Positions 1-7,885 of a stretch of DNA of 64,000 bases are shown piece after piece. Within the stretch, counting starts at the first letter, position 1, and each line of letters opens with the position of its first letter. This stretch comes from Kineosporiaceae bacterium (GTDB lineage Bacteria; Actinomycetota; Actinomycetes; Actinomycetales; Kineosporiaceae), in NCBI GenBank assembly GCA_016713225.1, contig JADJPO010000001.1, forward strand, positions 372,001 through 436,000, given 5' to 3'. Both the position numbers and the translations under genes were made by a program. Under the pieces are notes generated by a model. It did no database searches. It was given only the letters and a program-made list of their open reading frames with translations, and had not been told where the DNA came from.

Positions 1-823
1 TGCGCTGCTGTGCTCGGGCGGCAATGCGCGAGCGGCGCCTGGCGCCACCGGCCATGGCACCGAGAACCCGCTCGTACCCTCCCCGCCAGTCGAGATCCTC
101 CGAGAGGATGTCCGGGGCATCGCGCACGAGCAGCCCTCCGGGAGTGAAGGCGAGTTCCTGCAGGTTCTGTTCGACCGTTCGCTCGCCGGACCAGCGGCGT
201 AGGTGCAGTGGGTAACCCCCGCACGCGGCATAGGCCTGGAGGAAGCTCGCCGGATCCACGTTCGGTTGAAACGCCCGTGCCTCCATCAGCGAGAACGGGT
301 CCATTCGGAGCTCCAGCCCCGCACGCCGGTGAAGACCACCGTGCGGGCCGATCATCTGCTCCATCACCGCGACGGCCGATCCGGACAGAACGATCAGCAG
401 CTTCTGATCTCTGACCCGGTTCTCCCAGACGGCGGACACCGTGTCCGCGAAGTCCGAGCGCGATCCCGACAACCGCGGTGCCTCATCCAGGACGAGGAGC
501 AGGGGCGAGGACTCGGCCAAGCGCACGACGAACCGCAGCGCTGCCTCCCAATCCGGGAAACCGCTCGGTGCCAGATCGCGGACCTCGTCGCCCAATTGTT
601 CGTGAAGGCTCTGAGCGAACCGCTGGAGTTGGCGATCGTCCGAGTCCTGCCGGGTAGCGGTGAAGTACACAGCGCGCTTGCCGTCTGCGAAGTGGTTCAA
701 CAAGTAGGTCTTGCCCACGCGCCGTCGGCCCCAGATGACGGCCAGCTCCGGCTGCCCCGACACGGCCCGGTCCCAAGCGCCGTCCAACTCGGCGAGCTCT
801 CGCGTTCGGCCAATGAGGTGCAC
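1..823 (-). CDS. ATPase of the archaeal-type AAA/DUF234 family, 3' end cut by window edge
   Basis: About 274 N-terminal residues are visible; the C-terminus lies beyond the window. Reading the minus strand from GTG at 823 gives MHLIGRTRELAELD, then a Walker A loop of the type WGRRRVGKTYLL near residue 33 and a Walker B strand LLLVLDEAP near residue 95. An LIVLSGSAVAVMEQM segment follows, which is typical of the 'ATPase predominantly from Archaea' group. These are ATP-binding proteins of unclear role, often mobile or defence-associated. An in-frame TAG lies five codons upstream, so the start is GTG 823 or the nearby TTG 829. The gene is transcribed away from a strongly palindromic upstream region (833-869). 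The family assignment is good; its biological role is unknown. Confidence 0.8.
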   Translation of the reverse strand, partial: MHLIGRTRELAELDGAWDRAVSGQPELAVIWGRRRVGKTYLLNHFADGKRAVYFTATRQDSDDRQLQRFAQSLHEQLGDEVRDLAPSGFPDWEAALRFVVRLAESSPLLLVLDEAPRLSGSRSDFADTVSAVWENRVRDQKLLIVLSGSAVAVMEQMIGPHGGLHRRAGLELRMDPFSLMEARAFQPNVDPASFLQAYAACGGYPLHLRRWSGERTVEQNLQELAFTPGGLLVRDAPDILSEDLDWRGGYERVLGAMAGGARRRSRIAARAQQR

Positions 824-832
824 ATCCAAAAC

Positions 833-869
833 GTACTACAAACACTGTGTAGTACAAACTGTTTGTACT
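833..869. promoter_or_regulatory. Two overlapping perfect palindromes upstream of the ATPase gene
   Basis: GTACTACA (833-840) and TGTAGTAC (848-855) form an 8-bp inverted repeat with a 7-bp spacer. AGTACAAA (851-858) and TTTGTACT (862-869) form a second one with a 3-bp spacer, sharing five bases with the first. They sit 10-46 bp upstream of the GTG start of the ATPase. An operator for a dimeric repressor is the likeliest reading. No regulator gene for it is visible in the window. Confidence 0.5.
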
Positions 870-882
870 GTTACGTCGCAGT

Positions 883-917
883 CCAGGGATGTCCCCGCTG
901 TAGGGGGAATCCCCTGG
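883..917. terminator. Imperfect hairpin just past the purB stop; member of a dispersed repeat
   Basis: CCAGGGAT at 883-890 pairs with ATCCCCTGG at 909-917, and an inner TCCCC/GGGGA pair lies between them. It starts about 14 bp beyond the purB stop and may end purB transcription. A related element with the same right half and the same GTGATCTT tail occurs at 34731-34781, so it is also a repeat-family copy. Confidence 0.45.
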
Positions 918-930
918 AAAGTGGTGATCT

Positions 931-2322
931 TCAGCCGAGATGATCGACCAGGGACGACGCCAGACCGGTGTACGTGGCGGGCGTCAGGGCCAGCAGGCGG
1001 TCGCGGGCGGCGTCCGGCAGGCCCAGTCCGAGCACGAACTCACGCATCACCGCGGCGTCCACGCGCCGTCCGCGGGTCAGTTCCTTGAGCCGTTCGTAGG
1101 GCTGGTCCAGCCCCTCGACCCGCATCACCGACTGCACCGCCTCGCCGAGCACCTCCCAGGTGGCGTCCAGATCGCGCGCCAGCGCGGCGCCGTCCACATC
1201 GAGACCGGCCAGGCCACGCTTCACGTTGTCGATCGCCAGCAGCGAGTGACCGAACGCCGTGCCGATGTTGCGTTGCATCGACGAGTCGGTCAGGTCACGC
1301 TGCAGCCGCGAGGTGACCAGCGTCGTCCCCAGCACGTCGAGCAGGGCGCACGACACCTCGAGGTTCGCCTCGGCGTTCTCGAACCGGATCGGGTTCACCT
1401 TGTGCGGCATCGTGGACGAACCAACGGTGCCCTGCCCCCGCACCTGCGCGAAGTAGCCCAGCGAGATGTAGCTCCAGACGTCGGTCGCGAGGTTGTGCAG
1501 CATCCGGTTGAACCGTGCCACATCGGCATACAGCTCGGCCTGCCAGTCGTGGCTCTCGATCTGGGTGGTCAGCGGGTTCCAGGTCAGCCCGAGCCCTTCG
1601 ACGAACCCGCGTGAGGAAGCCGGCCAGTCGGTGGCCGGGGCACCCACGACGTGCGCTGCGAACGTGCCGGTGGCGCCGTTGATCTTGCCCAGGTATTCGG
1701 CGGACTCGATCCGGCGCAGTTGCCGGCGCAGCCGGTGGGCCAGCACCGCCAGCTCCTTGCCGAGGGTGGTCGGAGTGGCCGGTTGCCCATGCGTGCGCGC
1801 CAGCATCGCGGCGTCCCGGTGCTCGACCGCCATCGTCGCGATCTGGTCGACCAGCGCGCTCGCCGCCGGCAACCAGACGTCCCGGACGGCGCCGCGCACC
1901 ATCAGCGCGTAGGCCAGGTTGTTGATGTCCTCGCTGGTGCAGAACAGGTGGATGTGCTCGGCCACGTCGGCCAGCGAGGTGCCGTCGGTGCGGCGCTTGA
2001 GGTAGTACTCCACCGCCTTGACGTCGTGCAGCGTCTCGCGCTCGATCTCGGCCAGTTCGGTGACCGCCGCACCGTCGAAGCCCCGGACGACGTCGCGCAG
2101 CCGGGCCTGCTCGGCGGCGCTGAGCGGGCGCATGCCCGGTACGGCGCCCGTGGTCGCCAGGTGGATCAGCCACTCGACCTCGACCTGCACCCGTGCCCGG
2201 TTGAGTGCCGCCTCGGACAGGTGCTCGGCGAGGGGGGCGACGCTGGCGCGATAGCGGCCGTCGAGGGGGCCGAGCGGGGCGTGGGGGAGCGGGTCACGAG
2301 GAGCCTGGTTCACGTCCGCCAT
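931..2322 (-). CDS. purB: Adenylosuccinate lyase
   Basis: This cytosolic enzyme of purine synthesis releases fumarate from SAICAR and from adenylosuccinate. The protein is 463 aa, the full length for the family. It starts with APLGPLDGRYR, has the TSEDINN and ARTHGQPATPTT active-site segments in the first half, and carries the fumarase/ASL signature GSSTMPHKVNP near residue 300 with the catalytic serine. The start is ATG 2322. A near-identical but broken copy of its first half lies 4 kb away (6106-6706). The gene stands alone, followed by a hairpin at 883-917. Confidence 0.97.
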   Translation of the reverse strand: MADVNQAPRDPLPHAPLGPLDGRYRASVAPLAEHLSEAALNRARVQVEVEWLIHLATTGAVPGMRPLSAAEQARLRDVVRGFDGAAVTELAEIERETLHDVKAVEYYLKRRTDGTSLADVAEHIHLFCTSEDINNLAYALMVRGAVRDVWLPAASALVDQIATMAVEHRDAAMLARTHGQPATPTTLGKELAVLAHRLRRQLRRIESAEYLGKINGATGTFAAHVVGAPATDWPASSRGFVEGLGLTWNPLTTQIESHDWQAELYADVARFNRMLHNLATDVWSYISLGYFAQVRGQGTVGSSTMPHKVNPIRFENAEANLEVSCALLDVLGTTLVTSRLQRDLTDSSMQRNIGTAFGHSLLAIDNVKRGLAGLDVDGAALARDLDATWEVLGEAVQSVMRVEGLDQPYERLKELTRGRRVDAAVMREFVLGLGLPDAARDRLLALTPATYTGLASSLVDHLG

Positions 2323-2368
2323 CGTGTCATGGGGCCCGGCCGCGGTGTGTCCGCGCCGGTCGTGGTGC

Positions 2369-3532
2369 TCAGGTCACCATCGTGACGCGGTTGCGTCCGG
2401 CGTGCTTGGAGGCGTAGAGGCCCGCGTCGGCCCTCGCCACCGCATGCCAGAGTGCCTCGGCCTCGGAGGTTGTCGCGGTGGCCTGCGTCGGCACCGTCTC
2501 GATCACGCCGATGCTCACGGTGATGGGCGTGAGCTGATCCTGGATCAGCTCACGGAGGCGTTCGGCGAGCAGGCGCCCCTCGCCCGGTTGGACCTGGGCG
2601 AGAACGGCGAACTCCTCGCCGCCGAGTCGCGCCACGAGGTTGCCCGCCCGCACACCCGAGCGCAGCAGTTCCGCCATTCGGCGTAGGACCTCGTCCCCGG
2701 CGGCGTGGCCCTGCTCGTCGTTCACCCGCTTGAAGTGGTCCAGGTCCAGCACCATCACGGCGACCATCTCGTTCTGGCGGGTGCATCGCCGCACGAGGTC
2801 GGAGCCAGTGCGTTCGAAACCGCGGCGATTGGGCAAATCGGTCAGTGGATCGGTCAGTTCGCCACGGCGCGACTGGACCAAGGCGGCGCGCGCCGACTCG
2901 CGCAGCGATCGGACGACGAGCGCGATCAGGCAGAACACCACCAGCTCGCCCAGGATCTCCTCGACGAGATCGGGTTGTCCGGCGAGCCGCTTCGCACTGA
3001 TCAGCTGGGCACCGACGGTGCATCCGATGGCGATCACCGCGGTGTGCCAGCGAGGTCGGCAGAACACACAACCGATGATCAGGGGGGCCAGCAGGACCAG
3101 CTCCGCGCTGCGCAGCGAGCCGACCGGTGTGGTGGACACCAGCGTGGGGATCATCGTCGCCACCGCACCGAGGTTCAGGAGCAGGAGGCCGGTGTCGCTC
3201 AGCCGGTTCCGGCGGGTGAGAGCCACGACGATGACCAGAACCTGGCCCAGCCCGAGCGTCACGCCGCCCGCCATCGGCCATGTGCTCGACCCGCGCAGCT
3301 GTGAGGCAACCGTGATCTGCAGGCCGAACAGGGTCAGCCAGGTGATCAGGATGGCGGCGCGACGACGTACGGCCGGGTCGTCGGTGAGGTCGAGGCCGCC
3401 CTCGCCGGGTGACCGGCTCAGCCGGCTGACCCACGCGCCCACCCGACCGAGTGCGACCGGTTCGACAGCCTGCCCGGGGGGATCGGGCGCCGTGCTGCCG
3501 GCAGCCCTGCGAGCGTGGAGCGAGAAGGTCAC
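2369..3532 (-). CDS. Membrane diguanylate cyclase (GGDEF)
   Basis: The 387-aa protein has roughly six hydrophobic segments (residues about 60-210) and a C-terminal GGDEF domain. The active-site motif is GGEEF, preceded by LTDPLTDLPNRRGF and LDLDHFKRVND, so cyclic-di-GMP synthesis from GTP is expected. The inhibitory I-site RxxD, five residues before GGEEF, reads RAGN, so product inhibition may be weak or lost. GTG at 3532 overlaps the stop of the upstream GGDEF-EAL gene by four bases (GTGA), which suggests translational coupling. The membrane part probably senses a signal; its ligand is unknown. Confidence 0.9.
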   Translation of the reverse strand: MTFSLHARRAAGSTAPDPPGQAVEPVALGRVGAWVSRLSRSPGEGGLDLTDDPAVRRRAAILITWLTLFGLQITVASQLRGSSTWPMAGGVTLGLGQVLVIVVALTRRNRLSDTGLLLLNLGAVATMIPTLVSTTPVGSLRSAELVLLAPLIIGCVFCRPRWHTAVIAIGCTVGAQLISAKRLAGQPDLVEEILGELVVFCLIALVVRSLRESARAALVQSRRGELTDPLTDLPNRRGFERTGSDLVRRCTRQNEMVAVMVLDLDHFKRVNDEQGHAAGDEVLRRMAELLRSGVRAGNLVARLGGEEFAVLAQVQPGEGRLLAERLRELIQDQLTPITVSIGVIETVPTQATATTSEAEALWHAVARADAGLYASKHAGRNRVTMVT

Positions 3533-5900
3533 GGGAGGTGCCTCGCTATTCCGCTGGTCAGGGTCTGCCTGGTATCAGCCGGCGGCACGTCCGAGGGGAC
3601 CAGGCGTGGCAGTGCTTCCTCCGCCAGGAGAGCGTCAGTGCGATCGGCCGGTATCGGCCGGCCCCAGAGGAAGCCCTGCCCCCAGGTGCAGCCGAGGCTC
3701 GTCAGGATGTCGGCTTGGTCCTGACGCTCGACACCCTCGGCCACCACCCCGTCGAGGCCCAGGGCGTGCACCATGTCGATGATCGCGCCGGTCAGAGTGA
3801 TCGCACGCCGGTCGTCGGTCAGCGCCGCCACGAACGCCCGATCGACCTTGACCACATCGACCGGGAAGTCCTTCAGATAGCCGAGGGAGCTGTACCCGGT
3901 GCCGAAGTCGTCGATACAGATCTTCACGCCGACCGCGGACAGGCTCTCGATGGTGCGCAGGGCCAGGGCTTTGTCCTGCATGAGCAGCGACTCGGTGATC
4001 TCGATCCACAGGGCGCACGGGGGTAGGCCCTCGTCCTGGAGGGCTGCCGCGACCGCTGCGGCGACGTCGGAGCGCGCGATCTGAACGGCTGAGACATTGA
4101 CCGAGACATGCAGCTCCGCTCCGCTCATGCGTCGCCACCGGGCGACGTCTCGGCAGGCTTGGCGAAGGATCGCCTCACCAACCTCGACGATGCGTCCGGA
4201 GTCCTCCGCCAGCGGGATGAACTGCGTCGGGCACAGCAGTCCGCGTTGGGGGTGGTGCCAGCGGGCCAGGGCCTCGAACCCGGTCAGCGTGTCGAACCCC
4301 GCTGCGCCCCGGATCGGTTGATAGAACGCGACGATCTGCCCGCCGGGAACCGCCTCGTTCAGATCCTCGGCGAGCCGAACCCGATCGGTCACGCGGTCGC
4401 GCAGCGAGGTGTCGAACAGGGTCCAGGTCGCCCGGCCTCGGTCCTTGGCCGTGAACAGGGCGATGTCGGCATCCCGGAGGAGTTCCTCAGCCGAGGTCGC
4501 CGCGGGCGATTCCGCCTGCGAGACGCCGATCGAGGCGGTGACGTTGAACACCTGCCCGGAGCCGAGGGTCACGGGCTGGGCGATCTCGCTCAGCACCCGC
4601 TGGGCGATCACAGAGAGCTGATCGCCCAGGGGGAGCTGGGCGAGGATCACGAATTCGTCCCCCCCGATCCGGTAGACGATGTCCTCGGCGCGCACCAGTC
4701 GACAGAGGCGCTCGCCGAGGGCTCGGATCAGCTCGTCCCCTGCCGAGTGTCCCCAGGTGTCGTTGACGTGCTTGAACCGGTCCAGGTCGAGGAGCAGGAG
4801 GGTCCACAGTCCGCCGTCCCGGTCCGCGGCCTCGAGCGTCTTCGCGGTGTCCGCGAGGAAGGCGGTCCGGTTGGGCAGCTCGGTCAAGGTGTCGTGGCGG
4901 GTGCGGTGCAGCGCGCTGGCGTCGGCCAGGTCGCGTTCGTCGTCAGCCGTGGCCAGGCGCAGGTAGACCAGCATCAGGATGAGCGCGAGGACGACGATCC
5001 GGACCAGGGCGTCGTATCGCCCGCTCACCGGGAAGCCGATCGCGGCCCCGGCGGGGACCACGAGGAGCAGGAGGAGCATCGATCGTCGGCCTGGGCTTCG
5101 TTCGGTTGTGGGTCGCGCCTGACCGGGCAGATCGACCGAAGACGGGTGCGTGGTGGCAATGACCATCGCGGTGATCGTCGCGACGATGGCGACATCCAAT
5201 ACCGCCACCAGGGAGGTGCTGTCGAAGTGGTCGGCCGCGGCGAAGGCCGTGGTGGTGATGAAGCGTCCTCCAGCGGCAACCAGGAGCGCCGTGACGGCCG
5301 GGACCTGACGCCCGACCGCGTAGGCCAACCGGAAGGTGATCATCAACATCAGCCCGTCGCAGGAGGCGAAGAAGGCCGACGCGGCCGCACTTCCCACCCC
5401 GCCGTAGGAGGCGCGCAGTTCCGCGCCTCGAAGGCCGGAGGCCAACAGTCCACTCCAGAAGGCGAGGAAGACCCCACCGCTGATGATGCCGCCGTCCAGC
5501 AGCATGGTCCGCCCTGCCCCGGATGGGCGAGCAAGAGTCGGACGTAGCAGGTGATGAGCGTCAGATAGGCGACGACCATCCACACGTCGCGCTGTGCGAG
5601 GACCCCGGCTGAGGTGGGGATCGCGCCCGCTCCGACGAGGGTCGCACCCAGGAAGCACACTGCGGATGCGGTTTGGTAGCGCCACGCCCTGCGCGGTTGC
5701 GCGCGTCGCAACACCGGGCCGATCGCCATCGCGATCGTGCACGTCGTGCCGAACACGCCAAAGGCCAGTCCGCCGACCCCCTGCGGTTGGCTCACGAAAG
5801 CCGCAGCGGTCAGCGCACCGAGTCCGATGAGTGCGGCGTACGGCCATCGCCGGGCAACCATCGTCTTGGAGTGCACCACGGCATGCGAAGTGACTGACAC
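3529..5900 (-). CDS. Membrane GGDEF-EAL cyclic-di-GMP protein, reading frame broken once
   Basis: The C-terminal two thirds are intact. GGDEF is preceded by RAED, so the I-site is present. A full EAL domain follows: FEALARW, NVSAVQ, EITES, DDFGTGYSSLGYL, KVDRAF, VAEGVE. Both synthesis and breakdown of cyclic-di-GMP are therefore possible. The N-terminus (GTG 5900, preceded by GAGG) encodes membrane helices in one frame up to about 5525 (LLLAHPGQG). The rest (from TMLLDGGIISGG, ATG 5505) lies in another frame. Adding one base near 5510-5530, in a G-rich run, would join them. It may be a mutation, a sequencing error, or two separate products with the second starting at 5505. The gene lies upstream of, and overlaps, the GGDEF gene. 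Confidence 0.8.
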
Positions 5901-6105
5901 ACCACCCTCATCGGACGGCCTCACCGCTGACACAAGACATCGGCTCGAGCACGTCGCTGTTCGGCGTACGGCAGATCCTGGAAAGCGTAGCCCGCAGGAA
6001 CGGCAAAGGGGACGTTTCAACCCACTACTGCGAGGGTGTAGTGAGTGCCTGCAGCATGTGCGCATCGCCCGGCACACCCGCCCGGGTGTTCGCCCCCGAA
6101 CTCGC

Positions 6106-6706
6106 AGGAAGCCGGCCAGTCGGTGGCCGGGGCACCCACGACGCGCGCGAACGTGCCGGTGGCGCCGTTGATCTTGCCCAGGTATTCGGCGGACTCGATC
6201 CGGCGCAGTTGCCGGCGCAGCCGGTGGGCCAGCACCGCCAGCTCCTTGCCGAGGGTGGTCGGAGTGGCCGGTTGCCCATGCGTGCGGCGTAGGCCAGGTT
6301 GTTGATGTCCTCGCTGGTGCAGAACAGGTGGATGTGCTCGGCCACGTCGGCCAGCGAGGTGCCGTCGGTGCGGCGCTTGAGGTACTCCACCGCCTTGACG
6401 TCGTGCAGCCCCGCGCTCGATTTCGGCAAGTTCGGTGACCGCCGCACCGTCGAAGCCCCGGACGACGTCGCGCAGCCGGGCCTGCTCGGCGGCGCTGAGC
6501 GGGCGCATGCCCGGTATGGCGCCCGTGGTCGCCAGGTGGATCAGCCACTCGACCTCGACCTGCACCCGTGCCCGGTTGAGTGCCGCCTCGGACAGGTGCT
6601 CGGCGAGGGGGGCGACGCTGGCGCGATAGCGGCCGTCGAGGGGGCCGAGCGGAGCATCCGGGGGTAGCTGGGCGTCACGGGCGTCAGGGGTCTGCGGCGA
6701 GCTCAC
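6106..6706 (-). pseudogene. Broken partial copy of purB (N-terminal half)
   Basis: From about 6106 to 6652 the sequence is nearly identical to purB 1614-2276, with only a handful of substitutions. It carries several deletions: about 109 bp (purB 1798-1906, at a GCG repeat) and several of 2-3 bp. The 109-bp and 2-bp losses break the frame. The copy stops at the equivalent of PurB residue about 236, so the signature motif and C-terminal half are missing. Its first codons (GTG 6706, SSPQTPDARDAQLPPDAPLGPL) differ from those of the intact gene although the rest is almost the same. No functional enzyme can be made. Confidence 0.9.
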
Positions 6707-6790
6707 CCGCCCATGCCGTCACGGCCTCCTGGGGGCCACGTCGTGCCCGCTGCCCGGCCGGGGTGGGCCACCCGACAGTGCCCTGAAATC

Positions 6791-6840
6791 TTGAATGATT
6801 CCAGATTGAAGAGTAGGGTCGAACATACCCCCCTGGGTAT
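6791..6840 (+). promoter_or_regulatory. Promoter with CsoR/CstR-like operator for the peroxiredoxin
   Basis: TTGAAT (6791-6796), 17 bp, then TAGGGT (6814-6819) make a plausible -35/-10 pair. The palindrome ATACCCCCCTGGGTAT (6825-6840; arms ATACCC/GGGTAT) follows at the expected transcription start. Operators of the form ATACCC...GGGTAT are known for the CsoR family (copper CsoR, persulfide CstR). The assignment is by resemblance; no csoR-like gene is in the window. Confidence 0.55.
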
Positions 6841-6864
6841 ACATCCCGTCGAAAGGTGAGTTCG

Positions 6865-7584
6865 ATGTCCGTCGTCTCCGTTCCGTCCCCTGTCGCATCG
6901 ATGCCCCGCATCGGCGATGCAGCACCCGCCTTCGTGGCCCAGACCACTCAGGGTCAGGTGAGCTTCCCGCAGGACTACGCGGGCAAATGGGTGATCCTCT
7001 TTTCGCACCCGGCCGACTTCACCCCGGTGTGCACCAGTGAGTTCATGACCTTCGCCACCATGCAGGAGGACTTCCGGCGTCACAACACCGAACTCGTGGG
7101 CTTGTCGGTCGACGGCCTCTACAGCCACATCGCCTGGCTGCGCACCATCAAGGAGAAGATCACCTTCCGGGACATGAAGGACGTCGAGGTGACCTTCCCG
7201 CTGATCGACGACGTGTCGATGGAGGTTGCCACCAAGTACGGAATGATCATGCCGGGCGAGGACACCACGAAGGCTGTTCGGGCGGTCTTCTTCATCGACC
7301 CGCACGGGGTGGTTCGGGCGATCATCTACTACCCGCTCAGCCTGGGCCGCAACTTCGACGAACTGTTGCGCGTGGCCATCGCACTCCAGGTAGCCGACGC
7401 CTTCGAGGTTGCGACTCCGGCCGACTGGCGTCCGGGCGAGCGGGTCATCGTCCCCCCGGCCGGATCGTGCGGTACCGCCAAGGACCGCATGGAGGGTGTC
7501 GAGGAGGGCGTGGAGTGCGTGGACTGGTTCTTCTGCACCAAGGAACTGCCTGAGTCGGTCATCACGCAGCGACTCCAGTCCTGA
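6865..7584 (+). CDS. Peroxiredoxin, archaeal-type Prx6 subfamily with extra C-terminal cysteines
   Basis: This 239-aa thiol peroxidase reduces hydrogen peroxide and organic peroxides. The peroxidatic cysteine is Cys56 in FTPVCTSEF. A Prx6-like C-terminal extension carries SCGTAKDRM and the pair C-x5-C in VECVDWFFCTKEL, which in archaeal homologues supplies the resolving cysteine. ATG 6865 is chosen because GAAAGG lies 8 bases upstream; GTG 6856 is in frame but has no such site. It is a single-gene unit: its own promoter, with a CsoR/CstR-like operator at the start site, lies upstream, and a hairpin follows the stop. The next genes (pntAB) supply NADPH, the eventual electron source for such systems. 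Confidence 0.93.
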   Translation: MSVVSVPSPVASMPRIGDAAPAFVAQTTQGQVSFPQDYAGKWVILFSHPADFTPVCTSEFMTFATMQEDFRRHNTELVGLSVDGLYSHIAWLRTIKEKITFRDMKDVEVTFPLIDDVSMEVATKYGMIMPGEDTTKAVRAVFFIDPHGVVRAIIYYPLSLGRNFDELLRVAIALQVADAFEVATPADWRPGERVIVPPAGSCGTAKDRMEGVEEGVECVDWFFCTKELPESVITQRLQS

Positions 7585-7589
7585 GCCGG

Positions 7590-7623
7590 GTCTGCCTGGT
7601 GGATGTGTCAATGCCAGGCAGAC
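7590..7623 (+). terminator. Stem-loop after the peroxiredoxin gene
   Basis: GTCTGCCTGG (7590-7599) and CCAGGCAGAC (7614-7623) form a perfect 10-bp stem with a 14-nt loop, starting 6 bp after the stop. There is no clear T-run. I see nothing recognisable in the rest of the spacer (7624-7885) apart from the pntA ribosome binding site. Confidence 0.6.
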
Positions 7624-7885
7624 GCGGTCTTCGTGGCGTTGGTCACCTGAGCGCGCCGCGGAGCATGACCGGAGCGGCGGGTATGTTCAGCGCGTGAGGG
7701 TCGCCCACACACGCGGTGAGCGGTCCCACGGACAATGGCTGACCTCACCCGATGGCTCGCCGCCGACCCCGCTCGGCGATGGATGTGGCCGACCCGTCCG
7801 GGTACTGGCGTCTGACGGTTGTGACCGGTATGCCTAGTCCGCCAGGGTCATCGCAGGCCGTCCGGTCATTCCGTTGGAGGTAACC

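Noticed and set aside
203..943. Long plus-strand open frame over the first kilobase
   Set aside because: It is opposite to the ATPase gene, whose minus-strand frame has clear Walker motifs; the plus frame has no family features and arises from high GC content.
6017..6706. Reading the purB-like region as an intact 229-residue gene
   Set aside because: After residue about 97 the frame leaves the PurB sequence; the deletions show it is a broken copy.
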